A stretch of 64,000 nt of DNA from CANLBN01 sp050633525 (GTDB lineage Bacteria; Pseudomonadota; Gammaproteobacteria; Pseudomonadales; Cellvibrionaceae), in NCBI GenBank assembly GCA_050633525.1, contig JBOEGR010000045.1:1-64000 (forward strand), given 5' to 3'. A program made the translations under genes and the position numbers. Position 1 is the first letter of the stretch. The number at the start of each line of letters is the position of its first letter. Under the pieces are notes generated by a model that saw nothing but the letters and a program-made list of their open reading frames with translations, did not search any database and was not told where the DNA came from. Of the stretch, positions 24,620 to 33,359 are shown piece by piece.

Positions 24620-27160
24620 CTAGAAAACGCGACTATTGCCCTGCTCATCATTAAAGTTTTGTAACTCATTCCATATAAAGTTCACCGTTGATGTGTAATT
24701 CGACTGAACCAGTGAGTTCACGGTATTAGGAATTTGAAAATCAGCAGGCGGTTGCACACCATAAGTCGCCATATAGGTAACCAGACTGGCTAAGAAATAA
24801 ATCGTTGGCCGGCCATGAGGAGCATCATCTTCATAAAGATCTGTAAACGGTATTTGACTTAAATTAGTATCAGTTAATAACTTACTGATAATCGGACCTA
24901 CAGGTACCATTTTCACATCCGCATTGGGACGCGCCGACCGGACTCGATCATGATAATCAACCCACCAGTCATGAAAGTCGCCATTCACTTCTTCATTATA
25001 GTTACTAAATTCTTGAGCAGTTGCAGGAAAGCTTCGAATATAACCAGACATATCAGGCCAGTTTTCATAGATCACTATTCGCGCATTAGGCTCTTGCTGG
25101 CTCACCCAGTCGACAATATTTAAAGTCGCATCTAAAGGGCTAGTTTGAGATGGATCACCGTAATAAGGCGCCGTCACGGACTGGTACTGGATAAAATTGG
25201 CTGCAGTTAAAAGAACCGTTGTGAAGTTACTAGAACCAAAAGAACCGTTCCAGCCACTAGGTACCCGATCAAAACCCCACTGATCTGTGGGCGGTAAATC
25301 AGCATGATTTCTCAAAAAACCGTATTGTCCGTCAGCGGTATAACCATAGCCTGCCGCGCTGCTCAACTCTTCCATCCAATGAGGAACTGTCGTCTCATCA
25401 CTTGGTGTGGGTATAGAGGGGGGACTATGCACTATCAGACTGTGGCCAAATATGTAACTTTTCATATTGGTCACGAAGGGAGTGCCTGGGTTAGGATCAA
25501 CGGGGTCCACTGGATCAACAGGGTCCACTGGGTCAACAGGGTCCACTGGATCAACAGGGTCCACTGGATCAACAGGATCCACTGGGTCAACAGGGTCCAC
25601 TGGATCAACAGGGTCCACTGGATCAACAGGATCTACTGAATCATCTCGAATAACATCAATAGGTTCTATTTCTGTTCTAGATGTAAGCGGCGACAAATAA
25701 TTCGTATCGGTGTTCTCATCTATAACAAACCAATTTTGATTATCAACACTCCCTGATACAACCCAACGTACCGGCGTTCGGTCACGCATACTGCCCGTAG
25801 TAAGACTGTAACTATCAACTTCAACAACACTACTATAATCGTAGACTAAGCTTCCTTTATTAAAGTCTAGCCATTTAGTGGATAGCTGATCATCATTGGC
25901 ATTTTCCGGCGTCTCATTACTGGGGTTGCGCCCAGCTGGGTTAGTCACCTCATCAGCAAATAAACGCTGCCCATCATTAAACAAAGAGAACTCTGACAGC
26001 TCTACACTATTGGCATCATTGGATGCCAAGCTCGTTGGCAAGAAACGATAATAACGGTAATTGACTTTATCTGAATCTGCATCCCATCGACCTGGGTCGT
26101 TTGGAAAATCATCATTGTCATCAGAAACTCCATCACCATCAGAATCTGTCTCGCCTCCAGGCTCACTGGGATTTTCGGTAATAGCAATCAATGGTGTTGA
26201 TGTTCTGGCTCTTGTAGGCACCGGGTAATCTTCCGCTCTACGATCATCTAACACAACCCAACTCGATTGATTATTACTCGCTTCAAGAATCCAACGCACT
26301 GGATCCCTTTCGTTTAAGCCATTAGCCGTCGTTAAACTATAACTGTCAATCTCAATAGGTGTATTAAAATCATAAATTAATGCACCCTTATTAAAATCCA
26401 ACCATTTAGTTTGAACATCTCCATCATTGGCATTCGATGGCATTTCATTTGAAGGGTTTCTACCGTCGGGGTTACTAACTGTGGAAGCAGCTTGTCGATT
26501 ACCGTTAATAAAAAAGGAAAGCTCTGACAATTGAATACTACTAGCTGAGTCATCCCGTAGTTTAGTCGGAGTGAAACGGTAGTACCGGTATTGGCTTTCA
26601 GTAGACTCTTGCAATGCCTCAACAGCAATCAAATCAGTCTCGACTCTTGAACCAGTGGGAACATCATAGTTGCTCTCACTTTGATCATGAAGTACAAGCC
26701 ATGCGCTCGCATCATGACTACCTTCTAACAACCATCTAACAGGGTCCCTTTCATTTAAACCATTAGCTGTCGTAAAGCTGAAATATTCTACCCTAGTACT
26801 ACTACCAAAATCGTAAACAAGAGGAGCCTTATTAAAATCCAACCATTTCGTTGTTACATCATCATCGTTGGCATTTTCTGGACGCTCATTAGAAGGGTTA
26901 CGTCCACCTGGGTTACTTACCTGAGCACCAAGCTGTTTGGCATTATTAAAGTAAAAGGAAAGCTCTGACATTTGTATACTATTCGCATCAGCCGACCTTA
27001 AAGCCAAAGGCGTAAAACGATAGTAACGAAAATTAACTTCCGACGATGAGCTTTGAGCTTGCGTAACACCGGAAAAAGAAAATAAAGCAAGACTAGACAA
27101 AGAGAAAAGAATTGCTACAGAAAACAGAGAAGCGGCTCTACTACAGAAAGAGGCAAACAT
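24620..27160 (-). CDS. Exported protein with three discoidin-like domains and SGNH-like C-terminus
   Basis: This is an 846-residue exported protein with a signal peptide of about 35 residues. Two discoidin (F5/8C)-like domains follow (each with YRYYRFTP or RFTPxxLR, SxQxSELSF and NPSNExPxNANDxxxxTKWLDFNK), then a Ca-binding DSDGDGVSDDNDDFPNDPG stretch, a third discoidin-like domain, 16 VDP repeats and a C-terminal domain of about 300 residues. The last has IFGHSLIVH (Ser nucleophile position), and LYEDDAPHGRPTIY with Asp/His spacing of an SGNH hydrolase. Likely role: surface or secreted binding and de-esterification of a polymer. It shares the C-terminal domain with the gene at 27264; the two look like duplicates. 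Confidence 0.78.
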   Translation of the reverse strand: MFASFCSRAASLFSVAILFSLSSLALFSFSGVTQAQSSSSEVNFRYYRFTPLALRSADANSIQMSELSFYFNNAKQLGAQVSNPGGRNPSNERPENANDDDVTTKWLDFNKAPLVYDFGSSTRVEYFSFTTANGLNERDPVRWLLEGSHDASAWLVLHDQSESNYDVPTGSRVETDLIAVEALQESTESQYRYYRFTPTKLRDDSASSIQLSELSFFINGNRQAASTVSNPDGRNPSNEMPSNANDGDVQTKWLDFNKGALIYDFNTPIEIDSYSLTTANGLNERDPVRWILEASNNQSSWVVLDDRRAEDYPVPTRARTSTPLIAITENPSEPGGETDSDGDGVSDDNDDFPNDPGRWDADSDKVNYRYYRFLPTSLASNDANSVELSEFSLFNDGQRLFADEVTNPAGRNPSNETPENANDDQLSTKWLDFNKGSLVYDYSSVVEVDSYSLTTGSMRDRTPVRWVVSGSVDNQNWFVIDENTDTNYLSPLTSRTEIEPIDVIRDDSVDPVDPVDPVDPVDPVDPVDPVDPVDPVDPVDPVDPVDPVDPVDPVDPNPGTPFVTNMKSYIFGHSLIVHSPPSIPTPSDETTVPHWMEELSSAAGYGYTADGQYGFLRNHADLPPTDQWGFDRVPSGWNGSFGSSNFTTVLLTAANFIQYQSVTAPYYGDPSQTSPLDATLNIVDWVSQQEPNARIVIYENWPDMSGYIRSFPATAQEFSNYNEEVNGDFHDWWVDYHDRVRSARPNADVKMVPVGPIISKLLTDTNLSQIPFTDLYEDDAPHGRPTIYFLASLVTYMATYGVQPPADFQIPNTVNSLVQSNYTSTVNFIWNELQNFNDEQGNSRVF
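25493..25636 (-). repeat. 16 tandem 9-bp units encoding VDP
   Basis: Sixteen 9-base units encode Val-Asp-Pro in a row, alternating two codon forms (GTTGATCCA-like and GTGGACCCT-like). It forms a stiff acidic linker between the discoidin and SGNH-like parts. The near identity suggests slippage-driven length change. Confidence 0.95.
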
Positions 27161-27221
27161 TAACTAAGACCTTATGTTAAATAAGTGTAAGTAAAAAATA
27201 ATGTGACTAAGATAAAAAAGA

Positions 27222-27251
27222 AAAAGGCACTATAAAACTATAGTACCTTTT
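27222..27251 (-). terminator. Rho-independent terminator
   Basis: On the minus strand, AAAAGGTACTATA and TATAGTGCCTTTT form a 13-bp stem with one G-T pair and a short loop, followed by a T-rich run. It closes the gene ending at 27264. Confidence 0.75.
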
Positions 27252-27263
27252 AGAGGCTGGATT

Positions 27264-29093
27264 CTAAAAAACGCGGCTATTTCCTTGCGAATCTTCAAAA
27301 CTGTGAAGCTCGTCCCATATAAAATTCACGGTCGCTGAATAGTTCGACTGAACCAGCGAATTTACTGTATTAGGAATTTGAAAATCAGCTGGTGGCTGCA
27401 CACCATAGGTCGCCATGTACGTAACCAAACTCGCCAAAAAGTAAATCGTTGGGCGGCCATGAGGCGCATCATCCTCATACAGATCAGTGAACGGTATTTG
27501 ACTTAAATTAGTATCAGTTAATAACTTACTGATAATCGGACCCACTGGCACCATTTTCACATTCGCATTCGGCCGTGCAGATCTAACTCGATCATGGTAA
27601 TCGATCCACCAATCATGGAAATCACCATTCACCGCTCGATTGTAATTACTAAACTCTTGTGCCGAAGCAGGGAAGCTTGAAACATAACCAGACATGTCTG
27701 GCCAATTTTCATAAATTACAATTCTCGCACTAGGCTCTTGCTGGCTGACCCAATCCACAATATTTAATGTGGCATCAAGGGGGCTTGTTTGAGATGGGTT
27801 GCTACCATCATAAGGTGTTGTTACAGGTTGATATTGAATAAAATTAGCTGCAGTTAACATAACCGTTGTAAAGTTACTGGAACCAAAAGAACCATTCCAT
27901 CCACTAGGCACTTGATCAAAACTCCATTGATCAGTTGGTGGAAGATCTGCGTGATTTCTCAAAAAGCCATATTGCCCATCTGCCGTGTAACCATAACCTG
28001 CAGCATTACTCAATTCTTCCATCCAGTGAGGAACCGTTGTTTCGTCACTTGGCGTAGGGATAGAGGGTGGCGTATGCACAATTAAACTATGTCCAAATAT
28101 GTAACTTTTCATATTCGTTACAAAGGGAGTACCCGGTGTTGGGCTTGGCTCTGGAGTCGGTTCTGGTTCTGGAGTCGGCTCTGGAGTCGGTTCTGGCNNN
28201 NNNNNNNNNNNNNNNNNNNNNNNNNNNNNNNNNNNNNNNNNNNNNNNNNNNNNNNNNNNNNNNNNNNNNNNNNNNNNTGGCTCTGGAGTCGGTTCTGGTT
28301 CTGGAGTCGGCTCTGGTTCTGGAGACTGACCAGGGTTAGAGCCACCACCTGAATTTGTTGGTTCACTTGGTAAAGAAGTTGAACCAGAAGCATCATTTGG
28401 ATCAATGATAATGCGGCCAATCTCTGTTCGAGCGCTATCTGGCGTTGGGTAATCAGTATCCGTTTGATCATCGATAACGAACCAGTTTTGATTATCTACA
28501 CTGCCAGAGAAAACCCAACGCACCGGTGTTCTTTGGTTGACACTTGCTGTTGCAAAACTATATCGATTTGCTGTCGTTACTCGTCCATAATCATAGACCA
28601 GTGAACCTTTGTTAAAATCTAACCACTTGGTATTTACATTGATGTCATCAGCATTTTCTGGCATTTCATTACTAGGGTTGCGGCCTTGAGGGTTGGTTAC
28701 AACCGCATTCTGTAAACGCGTATCATCGTTAAATATTGAAAGTTCTGATATCTCAACACTATTTGCGTCATCAGAACGAAGACGAGTAGGCTCAAACCGA
28801 TAATAACGATAATGCACATCATCTGAACTAGCGTCCCAACGACCCGGATCAGTAGGAAAATCATCTTCAGTATCAGGGAAACCGTCAGAATCAGTGTCTC
28901 GGTTAGACGAAGCTTCATCACCACTACCAGAACCTTCTCCCGAGGAGTTACCATCTCCTGAGTTTTCAGGTGTAGAAGAACTATTCGACCCTGAAGATGA
29001 ATCGTCATCAGATCCACAGGCAGCCAGTACCGAAACAACAATCAACGACAATGATATTTGCTTAAGTAATGACAAAACTTTGTGTGACACCAT
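27264..29093 (-). CDS. Lipoprotein with one discoidin-like domain and SGNH-like C-terminus
   Basis: This is a paralogue of the gene at 24620, about 609 residues but with an unresolved stretch. It starts as a lipoprotein (SVLAACGSDD) and has a Ser/Gly/Asp-rich linker, a Ca-binding DTDSDGFPDTEDDFPTDPG stretch, one discoidin-like domain, a PEPTPEP repeat linker (with 80 N bases) and the same SGNH-like domain (IFGHSLIVH ... LYEDDAPHGRP). The C-terminal domain is nearly identical to that of its paralogue, so duplication or gene conversion is likely. One member is anchored and one is exported, suggesting division of place rather than of reaction. Confidence 0.78.
   Translation of the reverse strand: MVSHKVLSLLKQISLSLIVVSVLAACGSDDDSSSGSNSSSTPENSGDGNSSGEGSGSGDEASSNRDTDSDGFPDTEDDFPTDPGRWDASSDDVHYRYYRFEPTRLRSDDANSVEISELSIFNDDTRLQNAVVTNPQGRNPSNEMPENADDINVNTKWLDFNKGSLVYDYGRVTTANRYSFATASVNQRTPVRWVFSGSVDNQNWFVIDDQTDTDYPTPDSARTEIGRIIIDPNDASGSTSLPSEPTNSGGGSNPGQSPEPEPTPEPEPTPEPXXXXXXXXXXXXXXXXXXXXXXXXXXXPEPTPEPTPEPEPTPEPSPTPGTPFVTNMKSYIFGHSLIVHTPPSIPTPSDETTVPHWMEELSNAAGYGYTADGQYGFLRNHADLPPTDQWSFDQVPSGWNGSFGSSNFTTVMLTAANFIQYQPVTTPYDGSNPSQTSPLDATLNIVDWVSQQEPSARIVIYENWPDMSGYVSSFPASAQEFSNYNRAVNGDFHDWWIDYHDRVRSARPNANVKMVPVGPIISKLLTDTNLSQIPFTDLYEDDAPHGRPTIYFLASLVTYMATYGVQPPADFQIPNTVNSLVQSNYSATVNFIWDELHSFEDSQGNSRVF
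28198..28277. other. Assembly gap (80 N)
   Basis: Eighty unknown bases sit inside the PEPTPEP-encoding repeat of the lipoprotein. Repeat collapse is the obvious cause, so the true linker length is unknown. Confidence 0.98.
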
Positions 29094-29383
29094 TTTTAAT
29101 ACTCGTGAGTTATGAGAATCAAGATTTTTAATTATATAACGCTTACGCAGCCACAGCTATAAAGGTGCAAAGAAAATTCAAATATTGCGCACCAATACTC
29201 AAAAAAGTGTTAATTGATCCACATTTTTTGTATAAGTAATAGACAATCTAGCTACAGTAACAGTATACCTGAGGGCCTTGATAAACATCCAAGGCTAAAG
29301 TTTGTGATTGCCAAGCCACTTTGAGCTACAATTCAAGGTAATGATTAATAGATATATATGATAACGATGTTGGGTTTTATACA

Positions 29384-30478
29384 ATGACGGTTCACAATAA
29401 ACGCCGAATAAGAGTATTAGTTATTGACGATTCGAGTACCATTCGGATCGCTGCGACAAAGGTGTTTGATGAGGATTTCGATGTATTGTTGGCAGTTGAC
29501 GGCGAAGATGGATTAGATGTCATCGAGAACGACAAAGACATACAAATTGTATTTACCGACTTAGTCATGCCTGAGATGGATGGGTTTGAACTGCTCAATG
29601 CCTTAAGAACGCACAAAGAAGGCCGTATCAACAACCTTCCAATTATCGTTATGACAGGCGCAGAAAACCCTGAAATAGCCAAACAAAAAGCGCTTAGTTT
29701 GGGAGCCACTGATTTTATAACAAAACCCTTCAATCCAACTGACATTCGCGCAAGAGCCCATTCATACGCCAAGTTATCAAGCACCACCAAAAAGTTACGT
29801 GAAAAAACCACCATAGATGGCTTAACTGGGCTACTCAACCCTAGAGGTTTTTACCACCAGCTGGACAAAGAGATTGCTTTTGCTACACGCCACCATTACG
29901 ACATGAGCGCGATGAGCGTTGAAATTGACAACTACAAGGACCTATTTATTTCAATGGGGCGAAGTGGCACCGAACGACTCATAAAGCGAATAGGCGCAAT
30001 ATTATCAACCACCTTTCGCAAAGAAGACACCGTCGCCCGCGTGGGCCTTGCTCGTTTTTGCATATCCATGCCTTTGGTTAACAGAGAAAATGCCATGGAG
30101 ATGGCCAATAAAATATGCCATAACATAGAAAACTTAAAAGCCATACTGAAAGGCAAACGCCTAAAATTAACCGTATCCGCCGGGATCTCGCACTTTATTC
30201 CTCAAGAGGGTAATCACTCAAAAGAGCTGATTAAAGCGACCGAAAATGCCTTAAGTAAAGCCACTAATCTAGGCCAGAGTCAGATTTATCTATCTGAAGT
30301 GGCAGAGAAATCCACCCTAAATGGAAAATTACTCTCTATAGATTCACTCATAGAGCAACTCAACAAAGGGGAAGAAGGTTTAGTTGCAGACCAGCTAAAT
30401 GAAGCCATCGACCACCTCGCTCCCCTCATTGCCCTACTGTCACATGAGCAGAAACAAAAAATCCTGACTTATCGCTAG
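29384..30478 (+). CDS. Response regulator with degenerate GGDEF domain
   Basis: This is a 364-residue protein. The N-terminal receiver domain is intact: Asp15/Asp16, phosphoacceptor Asp59 (VFTDLVMPEMDG), Thr/Lys in VMTGAEN and FITKPFNP. After residue 140 there is a diguanylate-cyclase fold (TTIDGLTGLLNPRGFY at its start, LTVSAGISH at its end), but the GGDEF signature is replaced by VGLARFCI. The enzyme is therefore probably inactive and may bind c-di-GMP or act through protein contact. The last 50 residues form a helical tail. It stands alone, 290 bases from its neighbour upstream. Confidence 0.88.
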   Translation: MTVHNKRRIRVLVIDDSSTIRIAATKVFDEDFDVLLAVDGEDGLDVIENDKDIQIVFTDLVMPEMDGFELLNALRTHKEGRINNLPIIVMTGAENPEIAKQKALSLGATDFITKPFNPTDIRARAHSYAKLSSTTKKLREKTTIDGLTGLLNPRGFYHQLDKEIAFATRHHYDMSAMSVEIDNYKDLFISMGRSGTERLIKRIGAILSTTFRKEDTVARVGLARFCISMPLVNRENAMEMANKICHNIENLKAILKGKRLKLTVSAGISHFIPQEGNHSKELIKATENALSKATNLGQSQIYLSEVAEKSTLNGKLLSIDSLIEQLNKGEEGLVADQLNEAIDHLAPLIALLSHEQKQKILTYR

Positions 30479-30624
30479 CCAACATTCTCAACTCACCACC
30501 TTATTTGATGACGCAGCGCAATATTTTTTACTCTGACACACTCCCCAGCACTTAAAAAAATAATTTTATTATTTAAAATCAACACCTTAAAACAAAAACT
30601 CAACAAAAGGCCTACAGGCAAGAA

Positions 30625-30672
30625 AATGTTGCAACGCAACATAAAAGCTGTATAATGCTGCATTGCAACATT
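30625..30672 (+). promoter_or_regulatory. phaP promoter with candidate PhaR operator
   Basis: A -35 TTGCAA (30629-30634), a 16-base spacer and a perfect -10 TATAAT (30651-30656) precede phaP. AATGTTGCAA (30625-30634) and TTGCAACATT (30663-30672) form a 10-bp inverted repeat around the promoter, and GCTGCATTGCAACA (30657-30670) recurs at 39060. TTGCA-rich dyads of this kind are bound by PhaR in other bacteria; here the binding is inferred. Confidence 0.7.
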
Positions 30673-30710
30673 CGCTTAACCCTACGTTCAACCACCTACT
30701 GGAGAACACA

Positions 30711-31094
30711 ATGACCGACTTAAATGAACAATTCAAAGAATTCGCTAAACTACAAGCTGACTTCTTCAAGCCTTTACGTGAAGCTAATGGCTTAATGGCT
30801 GACTCTTTTGAAAGCTTTGCACGTCTAGGTTACGCTGTACAAGGTGACTTAGTAGACTACGCTGTAGAACAGACTCAACTAGCTGCATCTGCTGAAGATA
30901 TGACTGGTTTAGTAAGCAAGCAGTATGAAAAAGCAAAAGAGCTTGGCGAAAAAATGACTAGCCGCTTCAATGAAAGCAGCGAATTAAGCAAAGATTACTT
31001 CTCTTCTTTACAGAAAGTAGAAATCGCGCCTATGTTTGAAGCTCCAGCTAAAGCAACTGCTAAAGCAGCTAAAAGCGCTAAAGCAGCCGCTTAA
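30711..31094 (+). CDS. phaP: Phasin (PHA granule-associated protein)
   Basis: This is a phasin of about 127 residues with amphipathic helices (QFKEFAKLQADFFKPLREA, SFESFARLGYAVQGDL) and an Ala/Lys-rich tail (AKATAKAAKSAKAAA), which coats polyhydroxyalkanoate granules. The ATG at 30711 follows GGAG and an A-rich spacer; the longer frame is ruled out by the promoter. An imperfect hairpin after the stop (31101-31139) with a T-run may reduce read-through into phaR. It is the first gene of the PHA cluster and very likely repressed by PhaR. Confidence 0.88.
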   Translation: MTDLNEQFKEFAKLQADFFKPLREANGLMADSFESFARLGYAVQGDLVDYAVEQTQLAASAEDMTGLVSKQYEKAKELGEKMTSRFNESSELSKDYFSSLQKVEIAPMFEAPAKATAKAAKSAKAAA

Positions 31095-31205
31095 TTGATT
31101 AACTGGACGTTATCTTTTTTATAAAAGTAGCGTTCAGTTCATATATCAATAGCCTGCTAATTCAGGCAAAATGCCATTAATGATGATTTAGCAGGTTATT
31201 GATCT

Positions 31206-31691
31206 ATGTCGACCAGAGTTATCAAGAAATACGCCAATCGTCGGTTATATGACACCGAAGACAGCAAGTACGTCACCCTTAAAGACATCAAAAAAATTAT
31301 CGCGCTTGGCCAAGATGTCCAAATCGTTGATGATACCAATAATGAAGATATCACTCGGGGATTATTATTACAGATTGTTTCCGAGCAAGAGCTTGGCGGC
31401 AGCCCCATTCTAAGTAAAGCCGTGTTAAAACAGCTTATTCGTTTCTATGGACACCCCATGCAGGACATGATGAGCGGCTATCTCGCCAACAGTGTTACCC
31501 AATTCATGGGCCAACTTGAAACGATGCAAACACAAATGGAAACGCTAATGGAGGCCTCTCCATTTGCCAATTTACAAGAATACACAGCGAAGAATATGCA
31601 AGCGATGGCTGACTTACAAAAGCAATTCTTCAATCCCATGATGAAGCCAAATAAAAAAACCAAACCCGAGGATGACAGCGATGAACTATGA
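31206..31691 (+). CDS. phaR: PHA synthesis repressor PhaR
   Basis: This 161-residue regulator has the PHB/PHA accumulation DNA-binding domain at residues 1-65 (RVIKKYANRRLYDTEDSKYVTL, DVQIVDDTNNEDITRGLLLQIV) and the second PHB_acc domain (LSKAVLKQLIRFYGHPMQDMMSGYL), followed by a Met/Gln-rich coil. Known role: it binds both phasin promoters and nascent PHA granules, so phasin is made only when polymer is present. It overlaps the next phasin gene by eleven bases, consistent with one operon. Confidence 0.95.
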   Translation: MSTRVIKKYANRRLYDTEDSKYVTLKDIKKIIALGQDVQIVDDTNNEDITRGLLLQIVSEQELGGSPILSKAVLKQLIRFYGHPMQDMMSGYLANSVTQFMGQLETMQTQMETLMEASPFANLQEYTAKNMQAMADLQKQFFNPMMKPNKKTKPEDDSDEL

Positions 31692-32067
31692 CAACCCTTT
31701 TTTCATGAACTTTAATGTAAGTGATTTTATGAGTAAATTTGCTGTTTCTGGGATGGATAACGAATACTCAAAACAGTTAGTTGAGACGCATCAAAAGAAC
31801 CTCGACTCGTTCGTAAAGGCAAATCAGCTTGTTACAGAAGGCTATAAAACAATAGCCACGAAACAAATGGAAATTTTTCAGGAGAGCCTAACCAAAATGG
31901 CTAGCTACTCACCTGAACAGTCGGCTGAGCAATCTCAAGCTACTTTTGAAGAAGGTGTTGGCCAAATGAAAGAGCTTATGGAAATTGCAACTAAAGCCCA
32001 TCAAGATGCCTTCAGCGTATTGTCAGCCAGAGCAGAAGATATGCTCAAAGAAACCAAAGCAAAATAA
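31681..32067 (+). CDS. Second phasin-family protein
   Basis: This is a protein of about 128 residues of the phasin_2 type: ETHQKNLDSFVKANQLVTEGYKTIATKQMEIFQE with long amphipathic helices, and FEEGVGQMKELMEIATKAHQDAF. The ATG at 31681 has GAGG nine bases upstream and overlaps the end of phaR. It probably binds PHA granules together with PhaP, with a different sequence and so perhaps a different granule role. Confidence 0.82.
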   Translation: MNYDNPFFMNFNVSDFMSKFAVSGMDNEYSKQLVETHQKNLDSFVKANQLVTEGYKTIATKQMEIFQESLTKMASYSPEQSAEQSQATFEEGVGQMKELMEIATKAHQDAFSVLSARAEDMLKETKAK

Positions 32068-32094
32068 AATCAGTAAGAATGGGGCAAGAATAGC

Positions 32095-32349
32095 ATGAAA
32101 ATTAATATTGAAATGACTCCTGAGGAAGCCCGCAAAATGATGGGGTTCCCTGATCTAGAACCCATACAAACTGCAATGATGGATAAAATGCAAGAACAAA
32201 TGGAAGAATATTTTTCCAGCATGAGTAACCCTGAGGTGATGTTTAATAAACTCATGCCAATGGGTATTCAGGCAATGGAAAACGCACAAAATTTCTATCG
32301 CGAAGTCGCTAAAGCATCTATGACACCCAACAACAAAAGCGATAATTAA
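32095..32349 (+). CDS. DUF6489-family protein
   Basis: This is an 84-residue Met-rich helical protein (MKINIEMTPEEARKMMGFPDLEPIQ start, then EQMEEYFSSMSNPE), a pattern I associate with DUF6489. It sits in the PHA operon between the second phasin and phaE, with gaps of about 30-40 bases. A granule-related role is inferred from position. Confidence 0.72.
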   Translation: MKINIEMTPEEARKMMGFPDLEPIQTAMMDKMQEQMEEYFSSMSNPEVMFNKLMPMGIQAMENAQNFYREVAKASMTPNNKSDN

Positions 32350-32393
32350 TTCAACATTAAAATAACATCTATTTTTTTGGAGCATCATTGCAT

Positions 32394-33359
32394 ATGGCAC
32401 AAGATTCCAACGCGATCTGGCAAGAACTTATGGCTAGCTGGCAAAATAGTCAACAACAAGCCGCAGAACAAATGCTCAAAGGTTTTGAGCAGTGGAATGC
32501 AACTGCCAAAGAATCAGGAATAAACGTTTCTAATCCAGTACTCGATACCTATCAATCTCTTGCTCAAGCCTTTTTTAAAAACTATTCATCCATAGATCAT
32601 TCAGGTTTCTCTCAAAATTGGGAACAATATCTCAAAGGTATGCCAAGTGCAGCGGCACTTGGCGAAGAGATGAAAAAACTAATTGAGTCGGGAGAAAAAT
32701 TATTTGAATCTCTTTCGGGAGACTTTCTTTCTTCCTTGAAAGACGATGAATCTAATCAATACTTACTTAAAGCACTCATGGATATGTCTAACCCGAACAG
32801 CTGGTTAAAATATTCAGGCGATAACTTCGACATTAGTGCACATAAACTCAGCGAAGGGCCCCTATTTTCTGGGATTTCTGATATTGATAATCGCTTAGCT
32901 CAAGTAAACGATAGCTGGTTAGAGTTGTTTGATGAAAGTAAAAAGTATCACTCCATCGTATTTTCAAAGTGGTCACTGGCCTATACGAAATTTCTCGACA
33001 TGCTCAATGAGCTTGACAAAGACCAACGAGCGGAACTATCGCCTCGTAAATTGATTGATATGTGGGCAACTATCGCGAATGAAGAGTTGCTCACCCTGCA
33101 TCGCTCAGAAGAATTCTTAAGCGCGCAACGCTCTGTAATTCGCGCCAGTATGCAATATCGCTTACACGAAAAAGAAGTGGCGGAAGTCATTTGTGAAGCA
33201 TTACATATTCCCACTCGTGATGAAGTCGACGACCTACATAAAACCGTCACAGAATTACGCAGAGAATTACGTCAAACCAAGACGGCACTTAACGATATCC
33301 ATCAAAGCTTAGCCGGACAATTCACGAAAAAAGTTTCCGCGAAGGAGAAACATCGTTGA
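32394..33359 (+). CDS. phaE: Class III PHA synthase subunit PhaE
   Basis: This is a subunit of about 321 residues that activates PhaC of class III synthases. It begins with a PhaE-like N-terminal helix (IWQELMASWQNSQQQAAEQML), has WLELFDESKKYH and a conserved C-terminal part (HLHIPTRDEVDDLHKTVTELRRELRQTK-like), which is the PhaE signature that forms a coiled coil. Start choice is open: the ATG at 32394 is 11 bases from GGAG, while a TTG at 32388 is five bases away. The stop overlaps phaC by four bases. Confidence 0.9.
   Translation: MAQDSNAIWQELMASWQNSQQQAAEQMLKGFEQWNATAKESGINVSNPVLDTYQSLAQAFFKNYSSIDHSGFSQNWEQYLKGMPSAAALGEEMKKLIESGEKLFESLSGDFLSSLKDDESNQYLLKALMDMSNPNSWLKYSGDNFDISAHKLSEGPLFSGISDIDNRLAQVNDSWLELFDESKKYHSIVFSKWSLAYTKFLDMLNELDKDQRAELSPRKLIDMWATIANEELLTLHRSEEFLSAQRSVIRASMQYRLHEKEVAEVICEALHIPTRDEVDDLHKTVTELRRELRQTKTALNDIHQSLAGQFTKKVSAKEKHR

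Noticed and set aside
25304..25700. Plus-strand reading frames made of GSTGST or HWINRVHW repeats
   Set aside because: They are shadows of the VDP-coding repeat on the minus strand.
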